From Microbispora rosea (GTDB lineage Bacteria > Actinomycetota > Actinomycetes > Streptosporangiales > Streptosporangiaceae): DNA of 64,000 nucleotides. The translations under genes were made by a program, and so were the position numbers. Every line of letters begins with the position of its first letter. Position 1 is the stretch's first letter. Below the pieces are notes generated by a model. The model ran no database searches. It saw only the letters and a list, made by a program, of their open reading frames with translations, and was not told the origin of the DNA. This document shows, one piece after another, positions 42,368-51,499 of this stretch. The stretch is taken from positions 310,001-374,000 of the forward strand of contig NZ_FTNI01000002.1 of NCBI RefSeq assembly GCF_900156315.1, in the 5' to 3' direction.

Positions 42368-44110
42368 ATGGGGGTAGTCGTGCTCAAGGTCGATACCGGC
42401 CGGCTCCGCGAGCCGGCCGCGTGGACGATGCTCGCGGTGGTGATCACCAGCGTCCTCGTCAGCATCGCGCGCATGCTGATCGGATCCTCGCTGAGCAGCA
42501 CGTTCGGCATCCGCGCGGCGGCGAGCCTGTACTCCCTCGTGTCCCCGGTCTCGACCGCGCTCGCGTTCGGCGCCGTGCTGCTCGTCGCCAAGGCCGGCGC
42601 GCCCACCCCCCGGGCCCGTCTGGTGGCGCTCGGCGCGGCCGGGTCGCTCGGTCTCGGCATCGTCTTCGGCGTGATCGCCGTGCTGGGCGTGCTCGTGGGC
42701 GACCTGGCCACGTTCCGCGACCGGTTCGAATACCTGATCACCGGACTGCCGATGGTCGCGCTCGCCGTCTTCGGCGCGCTGTTCGCGCTGAGCACGGCGT
42801 CGGCGCTCCAGCCCGCCAGGGAACCGGCGGGCGGCTACTTCGGCAGGAGCGAGGACGCCTACCCGCCCCAGCCGTACGCTCCGGTGCCGCTGCAGGGCCC
42901 GCAGGTTCCGCAGGGCCCGCAGGGTCCCGGCCCGATGCCCGCCCAGCAGATGCCCCAGAACGTGCCCCAGAACGTGCCCCAGACTCCGCCGCAGAACGCC
43001 CCCCACCAGGGCCAGCCGCAGGGGCCCGCGTACGGGCAGAACGCGCCGGCGCCGGTCCACCCCCAGCTGCCGCCCGCCGAGCACCGGTACGCCGAGCACC
43101 AGCAGTACCCGCAGGAGCAGTACAGCCAGGAGCAGTACGCCCAGGAGTACGAGCCGCAGCCCTCCTACAGTCCCGCCCCGACTGCCCCGCAGTCCCCGCA
43201 GTCCCCGCAGCCGCCCCAGCCGCCCCAGCCCGCGCAGCCGCAGCAGTTCGGGCAGCCCGCCGCTCCGGCTCCCGTTCACGGACAGGCGCAGCAGCAGCCC
43301 CGGCCGTCGCTGCACGACGTCCAGACCGGTGCGCACTACTCCGACTACGGCGCGTACGGCGCGCAGCCCGAGGCGCCCGCGGCGCCCCAGCGGCCCGACT
43401 ACTCCCCGCCGCCGCAGGGCCCGGTCTTCGACCAGTACGGCTACGCGGGCCAGCAGTCGGACTCCGCCGGTTACGGGCAGTTTCCGAGCGCTCCCCCCAG
43501 CGCTCCCACCAGTGCGCCCAACGTCCCCAGTGCCCCCGGCGCCTCGGGCGGTTACGGCCAGCCCTCCTCCTACAACCCGAGCCCGGCTCCCGAGGCCAGG
43601 CCGTACGAGCAGGAGCAGCCGTACGGACAGGGCTCGCCGTTCTCCGGCTACTCGGGCCAGGCGTTCGCCCGCCAGGCCGCCGAGCACGCGGCCGGCGGTC
43701 CGGCCTTCGACGCTCCCCCCGCGTACGAGGGCCCGGCCGACCCGAGGGAGCAGCAGCTCGCGCAGGCCTACCAGCAGGCGCAGAGCTACCAGAAGGGCGC
43801 CCTGCCCGACCACCCCACCGGTCCGCAGGACATGCCGGAGTACTACGACAACCCGCTCGGCCACCCCCAGTCCGAGCCCGCGCCGTTCCAGCCCCCGATG
43901 CCCGGCCCCGCCGACCAGACGGTCCGCTTCGACGCCTCCGGCTACCAGGGAGACCCGCTCAGCGACCCCCTGCACAGGGAGGAACCGCTCGATCCGACGG
44001 CCATCTACACCCCCGATCGGTCGCAGGCAAAGTATGAGGAAGGTTCCGCCCCCGATCAGGCAGGCCTCGGAACCGACCCCAACCTCCCTTGGTATGGTTC
44101 CGAACGCTGA
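42368..44110 (+). CDS. Membrane protein with long Gln/Pro/Tyr-rich disordered tail
   Basis: 580 aa from ATG 42368. GTG 42353 is an outer alternative, and GTG 42380 is preceded by GGGGG and also credible. Four hydrophobic helices lie in the first 145 residues (WTMLAVVITSVLVSIARML, LVSPVSTALAFGAVLLV, ALGAAGSLGLGIVFGVIAV, LPMVALAVFGALFAL). The remaining 430 residues are low-complexity P/Q/Y/A/G with repeats such as QNVPQNVPQ, EQYSQEQYAQE and PQSPQSPQPPQPPQP. Family not recognised. The -10 TAGGGT (42281-42286) lies 87 bp upstream. Position between fbiA and whiB suggests a conserved locus, but no function can be assigned. Confidence 0.7.
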   Translation: MGVVVLKVDTGRLREPAAWTMLAVVITSVLVSIARMLIGSSLSSTFGIRAAASLYSLVSPVSTALAFGAVLLVAKAGAPTPRARLVALGAAGSLGLGIVFGVIAVLGVLVGDLATFRDRFEYLITGLPMVALAVFGALFALSTASALQPAREPAGGYFGRSEDAYPPQPYAPVPLQGPQVPQGPQGPGPMPAQQMPQNVPQNVPQTPPQNAPHQGQPQGPAYGQNAPAPVHPQLPPAEHRYAEHQQYPQEQYSQEQYAQEYEPQPSYSPAPTAPQSPQSPQPPQPPQPAQPQQFGQPAAPAPVHGQAQQQPRPSLHDVQTGAHYSDYGAYGAQPEAPAAPQRPDYSPPPQGPVFDQYGYAGQQSDSAGYGQFPSAPPSAPTSAPNVPSAPGASGGYGQPSSYNPSPAPEARPYEQEQPYGQGSPFSGYSGQAFARQAAEHAAGGPAFDAPPAYEGPADPREQQLAQAYQQAQSYQKGALPDHPTGPQDMPEYYDNPLGHPQSEPAPFQPPMPGPADQTVRFDASGYQGDPLSDPLHREEPLDPTAIYTPDRSQAKYEEGSAPDQAGLGTDPNLPWYGSER

Positions 44111-44176
44111 TAGGACCGTAGATCGGGGCGTACGAACCGGGGCGAGCAGGTCTTTCCCCGGGTATCGTTATGCCGC

Positions 44177-44210
44177 TTGACGCCACACGCGCCACGCGCG
44201 TGTAATTACA
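44177..44210 (+). promoter_or_regulatory. whiB promoter with two overlapping palindromes
   Basis: TTGACG (44177-44182) and TGTAAT (44201-44206) are spaced by 18 bp, a good housekeeping-type promoter. Within the spacer and running into the -10 is ACACGCGC-CAC-GCGCGTGT (44185-44203), a perfect 8-bp-arm inverted repeat. TGTAATTACA (44201-44210) is a second, 10-bp perfect palindrome on the -10 itself. Both would interfere with polymerase if bound. A further TATAGGG lies near 44242. Confidence 0.6.
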
Positions 44211-44302
44211 GACATGTTGTTACGCCTTCCCGAGGGTGGGTATAGGGCAGGCGTTTTTATGGGGGGCTCCATGTGGGCGGGCGAGCGACAGGGAGGTGTG
44301 CA

Positions 44303-44566
44303 ATGACCGATCTGGTCATGGCACAGGCGCTCGATGGCGATGGTGAAGATCTTGGGTGGCAGGAGCGCGCTTTGTGCGCGCAGACTGATCCTGAGGCGTT
44401 CTTTCCTGAAAAGGGCGGTTCCACCAGGGAAGCAAAGAAGGTGTGCCGTTCGTGTGAGGTGCGCGCCGAATGCCTTGAATACGCGCTTCAGCATGATGAG
44501 CGTTTCGGCATCTGGGGCGGCCTGTCTGAGCGGGAAAGGCGCAAGATCAAGCGCCAGGCTGTCTAG
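44303..44566 (+). CDS. whiB: WhiB (WhiB2/WhmD-type) iron-sulfur regulator
   Basis: 87 aa. Four cluster-binding cysteines C25, C48, C51 and C57 have the WhiB spacing C-x22-C-x2-C-x5-C. GIWGG (69-73) is the family turn and RRKIKRQAV a basic DNA-contact tail. WQERALCAQTDPEAFFPEKG resembles Streptomyces WhiB and mycobacterial WhiB2/WhmD, which work with WhiA in sporulation septation or cell division. ATG 44303 has GGAGG 6-7 nt upstream. It is controlled by the palindrome-bearing promoter and followed by a strong hairpin. Confidence 0.93.
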   Translation: MTDLVMAQALDGDGEDLGWQERALCAQTDPEAFFPEKGGSTREAKKVCRSCEVRAECLEYALQHDERFGIWGGLSERERRKIKRQAV

Positions 44567-44590
44567 GTAGCGTCCCTGACACCGACGTGG

Positions 44591-44621
44591 GCGGGGCTGT
44601 GCGTTCGGCGCGCGGCCCCGC
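44591..44621 (+). terminator. Hairpin terminator after whiB
   Basis: GCGGGGC (44591-44597) pairs with GCCCCGC (44615-44621) around a 17-nt G/C-rich loop, 25 bp after the whiB stop. There is no T-run. It likely isolates whiB from the downstream GT2 gene. Confidence 0.5.
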
Positions 44622-44746
44622 ACTCATGTCTGCACTCATCTGTCTGGGTTGTTGCTGACATCCTGTTTCGCCTGGATGTGATCGGGTGAGTCCGGGTTGC
44701 CGTATCGTGGTCGGCGCTCAGCCGTACGACCCCCCTAGGACTCGAC

Positions 44747-47599
44747 GTGCACTCGGTGACCGCGATCGTCGTCGCCCACGACGGCGCCCGCTGGCTCAAG
44801 GAGACGCTGGCGGCGGTGCTGCGCCAGACCCGGCCTCTCGACCGTGTCGTCGGCGTCGACAACGGCAGCCGTGACGGCAGCGGGAAGCTGCTGACCGAGG
44901 CGTTCGGGCCGGGCAACGTGCTGACCCTGCCCAGGTCCACCGGGTTCGGCGAGGCCGTCCACGAGGTGCTGCGGCGGCTGCCGCCCGCGCCCGGACAGGA
45001 ATGGGTCTGGCTGCTCCACGACGACTGCGCGCCCGACGCGCACGCGTTGCAGGCCCTGCTGTGGGCCGCCGAGCAGGATCCCAAGGCCGCCGTCCTCGGC
45101 CCCAAGCTGCGCGACTGGCTCGACCGGCGGGTGCTGCTGGAGATGGGCGTGACCGTCAGCAGGTCGGGGCGGCGCGACACCGGCCTGGAGCCGAGGGAGT
45201 ACGACCAGGGCCAGCACGACGGGATCGCCGACGTCCTGTCGGTCTCCACGGCGGGCATGCTCATCCGCAGGGACGTCTGGGACGAGCTGTCCGGCCTCGA
45301 CACCGCCCTGCCGCTGTTCCGCGACGACCTCGACCTGTGCTGGCGGGCCCGTACGGCCGGGCACCGCGTCCTCAACGTGAGCGACGCGGTGGCCTGGCAC
45401 GCCGAGGCGTCGGCGCGGCGGCGCCGCAGGATCGCCACCAGCGAGCAGCACCCACGCAGGCTCGACCGGCGCAACGGCCTGTTCGTCCTGATGGCGAACG
45501 TGCCGTTCGGCGCGCTCGTGCGGTCGGTGCTGCGCAACGTCTTCGGGTCCGTGCTTCGGGCCCTGCTGTTCCTGCTGGCCAAGCAGCCGGCCAACGCCCT
45601 CGACGAACTCGCCGCGCTCGGCTCGGTCATCGGCCACCCCTTGCGCCTGCGGCGGGCCAGAAAGGCCAGGAAGAAGGGCAGAAAACAGGGCTGGCCCGCG
45701 ATCCGGCGCAAGCTCACCCCGCCGGGCGCCGCGCTGCGGCGGCTGGCCGACATGGTGCAGGGCTTCCTCGCCGGAGCCGGTCCGGTGGACTCGGCGGGCC
45801 GCCACCACGCGGCCGCGGACCGCGCTCAAGAGGACGACGGCGACGAACTGCTCACCGACTCGGGCGGCGTCCAGCGGGTGTTCAGCAGCCCCGGCGTGGT
45901 GCTCTTCCTGATCCTGGCGGTGATCACGCTGGCGGCCGAGAGGACGCTGCTGCCCGGACTCCTGTCCTCCGACGGGCACCTGGGCGGCGGCGCACTGGTG
46001 CCGGTCACCGGGAGCGCGTCCGACCTGTGGCGGCTCTACATCGAAGACCACCACGCCGCCGGGCTCGGCTCGCAGACCTGGGCCCCGCCGTACGTCGCCG
46101 TGCTGGCCGGGCTGTCGGCGATCGCGCTGGGCAAGACGTGGCTGGCCGTGGCCGTGGTGCTGCTCGGCTGCGTGCCGCTGGCCGGGATCTCGGCGTACGC
46201 GGCGACCAAGCGGATGATCTCGTACACGCCCGCGCGGGTCTGGCTGGCCGCCACCTACGCCCTGCTGCCGGTCACGACGGGCGTGATCGCGGGCGGGCGG
46301 CTCGGCACCGCGATCGTGATCGTGCTGCTGCCCGTCTACGCGGCGCTCGCCACGCGGGTGATCGCCGGGTCGCGGCGGGCCGCCTGGGGCTTCGGCCTGC
46401 TCCTGACCGTGGGCACGGCCTTCGTCCCGCTCGTGTACGTGCTGGTGGCCATCCTCGGCGGGCTCGCCGCGGTGTCCTTCGGAGGCATCCGCAGGGGCGT
46501 CAGGCGGTCGCTCGTGATCGGCCTCGGCACCCCGGTCGTGCTGCTGCTCCCGTGGCTGGTGCAGATCGTCAGGGAGCCCGGACGGATCCTGCTCGAGTCA
46601 GGCCTTCACGACGGCCGCCTCATCGACCCCCGCCTCGGCGCCGACCTCCTGCTCATGCTGAGCCCCGGCGGGCCGGGGGTGCCGCCCGTGTGGGCGACGG
46701 CGGGCCTCATCGCGGTCGCGCTGGCCGCCCTGCTGCTGCGGCGTCACCAGATGATCGTGGCCATCGGCTGGGGCGTCATGCTCTTCGGGCTGCTGGTGGC
46801 GATCGTGGTCAGCCGGGTCAACGGTGCGGCGTGGCCGGGGGTGCCGCTGGCGTTCGCGGCGACGGGCCTGCTGGTGGCCGCGGGTCACCAGGCGCACCGG
46901 ATCGCCGAGTTCCGCGCCGCGGGCGGCCTGCGCCGCCTGGGCGCGATGCTGATCGTCGTGGTCGCCTTCGCGACCCCGCTCGCCGCCGCCGGGCTGTGGG
47001 TGACCAGAGGTGCGCACGGCCCGCTGCGCAGCGACCTGAGCGACCCGGTGCCGGTGCTCGCCGAGCTCCAGTCGGAGCCCGGCGAGGGCACGCTCCTGCT
47101 GCGTCCGAGGGACGGCAGGGTCGGCTACACGCTGATGCGCGGCCGGGGCCCGCTGATCGGCGAGTCCGACCTCGAACCGTCACGGGACGCGACCGACCGC
47201 TTCACGACCGCGGTCGCCGGGCTCGCCTCGGGCCGGGGCAGCACGTACGTCCAGACGCTCGCGTCGTCCGGGGTCCGCTTCGTGACGGTGCCCGGCCCCG
47301 TCGACCTCGCCCTGCAACGAGCGCTCGACTCGCAGCCCGCCCTGGTCAGGGTGAGCCTCTCGGAGACCGGCGGCCTGTGGCGCGTGGCCGGCGAGGTGAC
47401 CCCGCCTTCGCCGCCGGCGCCCGCGGGCACGCTGCACCGGGGCTGGCTGTGGGCCCAGGGCGCGCTGCTCGTGCTCGTGCTGATCCTGGCCTCGCCCGGC
47501 GCCCGTACGAAGGAGCAGGAGGGCGACTACACCGACGCGCCCGTCGAGGAGGGCCCGCGGAGCCGCCGCCGAGCAAAGGAAGATCGGGTGCCCGCGTGA
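44747..47599 (+). CDS. Large fusion: family 2 glycosyltransferase plus polytopic membrane region
   Basis: 950 aa. Residues 1-235 are a GT2 domain (VTAIVVAHDGARWLKETLAAVL, VWLLHDDCAPDAHAL with the D-D-x metal motif, LPLFRDDLDLCWRARTAGH). A basic linker (RRARKARKKGRKQGWP) follows. From about 380 on there are about ten membrane helices, a soluble outer domain (about 760-880) and a last helix, ending in an acidic/basic tail. It may couple glycan synthesis to export. GTG 44747 has TAGGAC 5 nt before it and may be leaderless. It overlaps the DUF5719 gene by GTGA. Confidence 0.8.
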   Translation: MHSVTAIVVAHDGARWLKETLAAVLRQTRPLDRVVGVDNGSRDGSGKLLTEAFGPGNVLTLPRSTGFGEAVHEVLRRLPPAPGQEWVWLLHDDCAPDAHALQALLWAAEQDPKAAVLGPKLRDWLDRRVLLEMGVTVSRSGRRDTGLEPREYDQGQHDGIADVLSVSTAGMLIRRDVWDELSGLDTALPLFRDDLDLCWRARTAGHRVLNVSDAVAWHAEASARRRRRIATSEQHPRRLDRRNGLFVLMANVPFGALVRSVLRNVFGSVLRALLFLLAKQPANALDELAALGSVIGHPLRLRRARKARKKGRKQGWPAIRRKLTPPGAALRRLADMVQGFLAGAGPVDSAGRHHAAADRAQEDDGDELLTDSGGVQRVFSSPGVVLFLILAVITLAAERTLLPGLLSSDGHLGGGALVPVTGSASDLWRLYIEDHHAAGLGSQTWAPPYVAVLAGLSAIALGKTWLAVAVVLLGCVPLAGISAYAATKRMISYTPARVWLAATYALLPVTTGVIAGGRLGTAIVIVLLPVYAALATRVIAGSRRAAWGFGLLLTVGTAFVPLVYVLVAILGGLAAVSFGGIRRGVRRSLVIGLGTPVVLLLPWLVQIVREPGRILLESGLHDGRLIDPRLGADLLLMLSPGGPGVPPVWATAGLIAVALAALLLRRHQMIVAIGWGVMLFGLLVAIVVSRVNGAAWPGVPLAFAATGLLVAAGHQAHRIAEFRAAGGLRRLGAMLIVVVAFATPLAAAGLWVTRGAHGPLRSDLSDPVPVLAELQSEPGEGTLLLRPRDGRVGYTLMRGRGPLIGESDLEPSRDATDRFTTAVAGLASGRGSTYVQTLASSGVRFVTVPGPVDLALQRALDSQPALVRVSLSETGGLWRVAGEVTPPSPPAPAGTLHRGWLWAQGALLVLVLILASPGARTKEQEGDYTDAPVEEGPRSRRRAKEDRVPA

Positions 47600-49050
47600 G
47601 GAGACTGATCGAGAACCGCTTCGGCCTGCTCGCCCTGGTGCTGGTCGCGCTGGGCGCGTTGTACGGCGTGGCCTTCGTCAGCCGGCCCGCGCCGGCCGCG
47701 CAGGCGCGCCCGCAGGCGGTCAGGGCGCCGGTGGAGTCGGTGACCGCCGTATGTCCCGCGCCGTCCGGCAGCCGGGTGAGCGTGGTGACCCCCGTGCAGG
47801 AGGAGCAGAACCAGGAGCAGGGAAGCGCCACCCTGTCGCCCATCAAGGCTCCGGAGGGGAAGGACGGCGGCAAGGACGATGTGATCGACCGGCCGGGCCT
47901 GCTGTGGCAGCGCGAGATCGCCGCCGGGGGCGGACCTCTCGTGGTCGACGCCACCGGTTCGATGGCCGCCGGGCTGGAGAGCGCCCAGACCGCCAGGGAG
48001 ACGTCGGGCACCCAGCGGGGGCTCGCCGGAGTGCGGTGCGTCGAGCCCGGCGCGGAGAGCTGGTTCATCGGGCCCGGGCCGGCCGCGGCGGAGATGACCC
48101 TCTACCTCGCCAACCCCGACGCGGCCCCGGCCAACGTCTCGTTCATGGTCTACTCCGGGGAAGGCCCGGTGCTGAGCGAGCGCGGCAACGGCGTCGTCGT
48201 CAAGCCCGGCCAGCACCGCGTGATCAGGCTGCGCGACCTCGCGCCCTCCCCGCTGATCATGGCCCTGCAGGTGAGCACCCGCAGCGGCCGGGTGGCCGCG
48301 GCGGTCAAGGCCGTGCTGGGTGAGGGCAGGGGCGTCGACTGGCTGCCCGCCGCCGCAGCCCCCGCCACCCGGGTCGTCGTCCCCGGCATTCCCGGCACCG
48401 CCGGGCAGCGGGAGCTGTACGTCGCCACGCCGGGGGAGCGGGACACGTCCGTGCGGATCAGGGCCGTGCTGAAGGACGGCTCCTACGCGCTGAAGAACAA
48501 GGAGACGATCGAGGTGCCGGCCGGATCGGCGGCCTCGCTCGACCTGTCCACCGGGATCGGCGGCCAGCCGGCCGCGCTGGTGCTGGAGTCCGACGTCCCG
48601 ATCGTGGCGGGCATGAAGATCACCGGAACGGGGGCGAGGCAGGACGTCGCCTTCACGGCCGGCGCCGCATCCGTCGACCTCGGCAGCGTCGTCGCCGACG
48701 GCCGGGCGGAGGGCAAGCAGACCTCCTGGCTGGTGCTGTCGGCTCCCTTCGCGGCGGCCACCGTGGAGGTCCGGCTGGTGCCGTCGAAGGGCACGGCGCC
48801 GGACCCGGTCGAGGTGAAGGTGCCCGCCGCCCGCACCAAGGAGCTCAGGCTCGCGCCGCCGAAGGGAAGCAAGGGCGGCTTCAGCGTGGTCGTACGGCCG
48901 ATGCCGGGCTCCGGCCCCGTGTACGGCGGGCGCGTCCTCGACGAGGGGGTCAAAGACGGCCAGATGGTGACCGCGCAGCCACTGGCCATGGCCAGGACCT
49001 GGGCGCTGGTGCCCCCGACCGCCGACTCCCCGGGCGCGGTGCTTCCGTAA
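47596..49050 (+). CDS. DUF5719 family membrane-anchored extracellular protein
   Basis: 484 aa. A signal-anchor helix (FGLLALVLVALGALYGVAFV) is followed by an extracytoplasmic region of repeated beta-rich modules (AEMTLYLANPDAAPANVSFMVYS, GQRELYVATPGERDTSVRIRAV, SSWLVLSAPFAAATVEVRLV is similar in pattern). The assignment to DUF5719 rests on this architecture and its coupling to the upstream GT2 fusion by a GTGA overlap. Function unknown; it probably works outside the membrane with its partner. Confidence 0.7.
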   Translation: MRRLIENRFGLLALVLVALGALYGVAFVSRPAPAAQARPQAVRAPVESVTAVCPAPSGSRVSVVTPVQEEQNQEQGSATLSPIKAPEGKDGGKDDVIDRPGLLWQREIAAGGGPLVVDATGSMAAGLESAQTARETSGTQRGLAGVRCVEPGAESWFIGPGPAAAEMTLYLANPDAAPANVSFMVYSGEGPVLSERGNGVVVKPGQHRVIRLRDLAPSPLIMALQVSTRSGRVAAAVKAVLGEGRGVDWLPAAAAPATRVVVPGIPGTAGQRELYVATPGERDTSVRIRAVLKDGSYALKNKETIEVPAGSAASLDLSTGIGGQPAALVLESDVPIVAGMKITGTGARQDVAFTAGAASVDLGSVVADGRAEGKQTSWLVLSAPFAAATVEVRLVPSKGTAPDPVEVKVPAARTKELRLAPPKGSKGGFSVVVRPMPGSGPVYGGRVLDEGVKDGQMVTAQPLAMARTWALVPPTADSPGAVLP

Positions 49051-49069
49051 GTCCTGATGCCGGCAGGTT

Positions 49070-49537
49070 CTAATGCCGGTCGTCGTAGCCGGGGTCGATC
49101 GCCTCCGGCGTGAGGCCCAGCAGACTGGCCACCTGCTCGACGACCACGTCCAGGACCAGTGTGCCGAGCTGTTCGCGGTCCCGGGCCCGGGCCTCCAGCG
49201 GGCGGCGGTAGAGCACGACGGCGGCGGGGTCGTCCCCCGAGGCCGACTCCGCCCGTCCCAGGGGGATCGGGTCGGACGACAGCCGCGCCGGCCCGTCCAC
49301 GAGCTCCGCGGCCGGCGGCACCTCCTCGACGGCGAACTCGACCGACGCGAGCTGGGTGCCCCACCGGGGCTTGAGCCGCTCGACCGCGTCGAGCACCAGG
49401 TCGTCGAACCGCTCGCCGCGGGACTTGGCGATGGGAACGTGCGAGGGCGCGAGGGGCCCGCGCATGCCGCGGCCGTGCCGGTCACGCCGGCGCACCCGCC
49501 GCCCTCGATCCGGCCTGTCACCGCTCCGCTCGCTCAC
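49070..49537 (-). CDS. Zincin-like metallopeptidase-family protein lacking the HExxH site
   Basis: 155 aa. Actinobacterial members of this metallopeptidase-like family are short and lie next to DUF3499, as here. The helix that should hold HExxH reads LVLDVVVEQVASLLGL, so both His residues are absent and proteolysis is unlikely. The N-terminal 35 residues are Arg-rich. GTG 49537 appears leaderless: TAAGCT (complement of 49544-49549) lies 6 nt upstream. Confidence 0.75.
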   Translation of the reverse strand: MSERSGDRPDRGRRVRRRDRHGRGMRGPLAPSHVPIAKSRGERFDDLVLDAVERLKPRWGTQLASVEFAVEEVPPAAELVDGPARLSSDPIPLGRAESASGDDPAAVVLYRRPLEARARDREQLGTLVLDVVVEQVASLLGLTPEAIDPGYDDRH

Positions 49538-49543
49538 GCAGTC

Positions 49544-49549
49544 AGCTTA
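49544..49549 (-). promoter_or_regulatory. -10 element of the leaderless zincin-like gene
   Basis: Read on the minus strand, TAAGCT ends 6 nt before GTG 49537. With the plus-strand TACGGT at 49692 it forms a divergent pair of leaderless promoters. Confidence 0.45.
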
Positions 49550-49691
49550 GAGCCCGTCCCGCCGGTGCGGTGGGTCCGGCGGGTCGTGTCCGCTTTGCCC
49601 AACAACGTCATGTCGACTTCAGAGATCGCGGAATTGTGGCGACACGTTCAATAAGAGCGGCGGGGTGGTGGCAATGTGAACGCGGACCGGA

Positions 49692-49697
49692 TACGGT
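49692..49697 (+). promoter_or_regulatory. -10 element of the leaderless DUF3499 gene
   Basis: TACGGT is followed by 6 nt and GTG 49704. No ribosome site is present. Confidence 0.5.
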
Positions 49698-49703
49698 CCC
49701 TCC

Positions 49704-50069
49704 GTGAGCCCCGTCCGCAGCTGTTCCCGTACCGCCTGCAGGCAGCCTGCCGTCTTCACACTCACGTATGTCTACGCCGACTCGACCGCTGTACTCGGCC
49801 CCCTGGCGACGTACGTCGAGCCACACTGTTACGACCTGTGCGCGGAGCACGCGGAACGGCTCACCGCACCCAGGGGATGGGAGGTCGTGCGCCTTCCGTC
49901 CGAGTCCGTCGCCCCGAGCGGGGACGACCTGGAGGCCCTGGCGAACGCGGTCCGCGAGGCCGCGCGCCCCGCTCCCGCCGCCGGCGAGCCCGTCGGCCAG
50001 GCGGTCGAGGTGGGCCGTCGAGGTCACCTGCGGGTGCTCAAGTCCGCCCAGCCCAACAGGGAGCGATGA
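49704..50069 (+). CDS. DUF3499 family protein
   Basis: 121 aa. The start has CSRTACRQPAVFTLTY and then ATYVEPHCYDLCAEHAERLTAPRGWEV. The four Cys and two His are placed as in DUF3499 and suggest a metal-binding knuckle. The role is unknown. It is divergent from the zincin-like gene and upstream of manB, an arrangement I recall from other actinomycetes. Confidence 0.85.
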   Translation: MSPVRSCSRTACRQPAVFTLTYVYADSTAVLGPLATYVEPHCYDLCAEHAERLTAPRGWEVVRLPSESVAPSGDDLEALANAVREAARPAPAAGEPVGQAVEVGRRGHLRVLKSAQPNRER

Positions 50070-50098
50070 GACCCCGCTTCGTGGGTAATCGGGCGCTA

Positions 50099-50104
50099 TA
50101 GGCT
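50099..50104 (+). promoter_or_regulatory. -10 element of the manB operon
   Basis: TAGGCT within GCTATAGGCT lies 35 bp before GTG 50140. This promoter would leave a leader of about 29 nt. No ribosome site stronger than TAGGGG (50128-50133) is visible. Confidence 0.4.
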
Positions 50105-50139
50105 CAGGTGCGAAGACTTAACGACTTTAGGGGCGTGCA

Positions 50140-51495
50140 GTGGCCGACCTCAGCAGGATCTTCAAGGCGTACGACGTGCGGGGCGTGGTGCCGGACGAGC
50201 TCGACGAGGAGATCGCACAGGCCGTCGGGGCGGCCTTCGTCGAGCTGACCGGCGCGTCATCGGTGGTGATGGCGCACGACATGCGCACATCGTCCGGCCC
50301 GCTGGCCGAGGCGTTCGCGCGGGGCGCGACCTCCCGGGGCGCGGACGTCATCAACGCGGGGCTCGGCTCGACCGACATGCTCTACTACGCGAGCGGCAGC
50401 CTCGGCCTGCCGGGCGTCATGTTCACCGCGAGCCACAACCCGGCCAAGTACAACGGGATGAAGATGTGCCGGGCGGGCGCCGTGCCGGTGGGCACCGACA
50501 CCGGCCTGCTGCAGATCCGCGACCGCGCATCCGAGCTGCTGGCGACAGAGCTGGGCGGCACGCCGGGCGCGGGCACGGTGACCCGGCGGAACCTGCTGGA
50601 GGGCTACGCCGCACACTTGAAGACGCTGGTCGACCTGTCGGGCATCCGGCCGCTGAAGGTGGTCGTGGACGCGGGCAACGGCATGGGCGGCTACACGGTC
50701 CCGGAGGTCTTCACGGGCCTGCCGGTCGAGCTGACCCCGCTCTACTTCGAGCTCGACGGCAGCTTCCCCAACCACGAGGCCAACCCGATCGAGCCGGAGA
50801 ACCTGCGCGACCTGCAGAAGGCGGTCGTTTCGCAGGGCGCGGACATCGGCATCGCCTTCGACGGCGACGCCGACCGCTGCTGGGTCATCGACGAGCGGGG
50901 CGAGTCCGTCTCGCCGTCCACGATCACGGCGCTGGTCGCGGTGCGGGAGCTGGCCAAGAACCCCGGCGCCACGATCATCCACAACCTGATCACTTCCAAG
51001 GGCGTGCCGGAGATCGTCGGCGAGCACGGAGGAAAGCCCGTCCGCACCCGCGTCGGGCACTCGTTCATCAAGGCGGAGATGGCCCGCACCGGCGCCGTCT
51101 TCGGCGGAGAGCACTCGGCCCACTACTACTTCCGCGACTTCTGGTTCGCCGACTCCGGCATGCTGGCCGCCCTGCACGTGCTCGCCGCGCTGGGCGAGCA
51201 GGACCGGCCGCTGTCGGAGGTGCTGTCCCAGTACTCGCGGTACGCCGCGTCCGGTGAGATCAACAGCAGGGTCGAGGACCAGGCCGCCGCCCTGGCCCGG
51301 GTGCGTGAGACCTTCGCGGGCCGGGAGGGTGTTACCTTCGACGAGCTGGACGGACTCACCGTCAGCGGTCCGGACTGGTGGTTCAACCTGCGTCCGTCCA
51401 ACACCGAGCCGCTGCTCCGGCTCAACGCGGAAGCCGCCGACGAGGAGAAGGTCGCCGCAGTCCGAGACGAAGTTCTCGCCGTTGTAAGGAGCTGA
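50140..51495 (+). CDS. manB: Phosphomannomutase/phosphoglucomutase
   Basis: 451 aa. The phosphoserine is S98 in TASHNPAKYNG, the metal loop is D241-G-D-A-D245-R, the sugar-binding loop is GGEHSAHYYF, and the phosphate-binding loop is RPSNTEP near 430. It converts mannose-6-P to mannose-1-P for the ManC-like enzyme at 34.7 kb. First gene of a run with Trm112, a PMI-like isomerase and a cation exporter. GTG 50140. Confidence 0.92.
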   Translation: MADLSRIFKAYDVRGVVPDELDEEIAQAVGAAFVELTGASSVVMAHDMRTSSGPLAEAFARGATSRGADVINAGLGSTDMLYYASGSLGLPGVMFTASHNPAKYNGMKMCRAGAVPVGTDTGLLQIRDRASELLATELGGTPGAGTVTRRNLLEGYAAHLKTLVDLSGIRPLKVVVDAGNGMGGYTVPEVFTGLPVELTPLYFELDGSFPNHEANPIEPENLRDLQKAVVSQGADIGIAFDGDADRCWVIDERGESVSPSTITALVAVRELAKNPGATIIHNLITSKGVPEIVGEHGGKPVRTRVGHSFIKAEMARTGAVFGGEHSAHYYFRDFWFADSGMLAALHVLAALGEQDRPLSEVLSQYSRYAASGEINSRVEDQAAALARVRETFAGREGVTFDELDGLTVSGPDWWFNLRPSNTEPLLRLNAEAADEEKVAAVRDEVLAVVRS

Positions 51496-51499
51496 CGAG

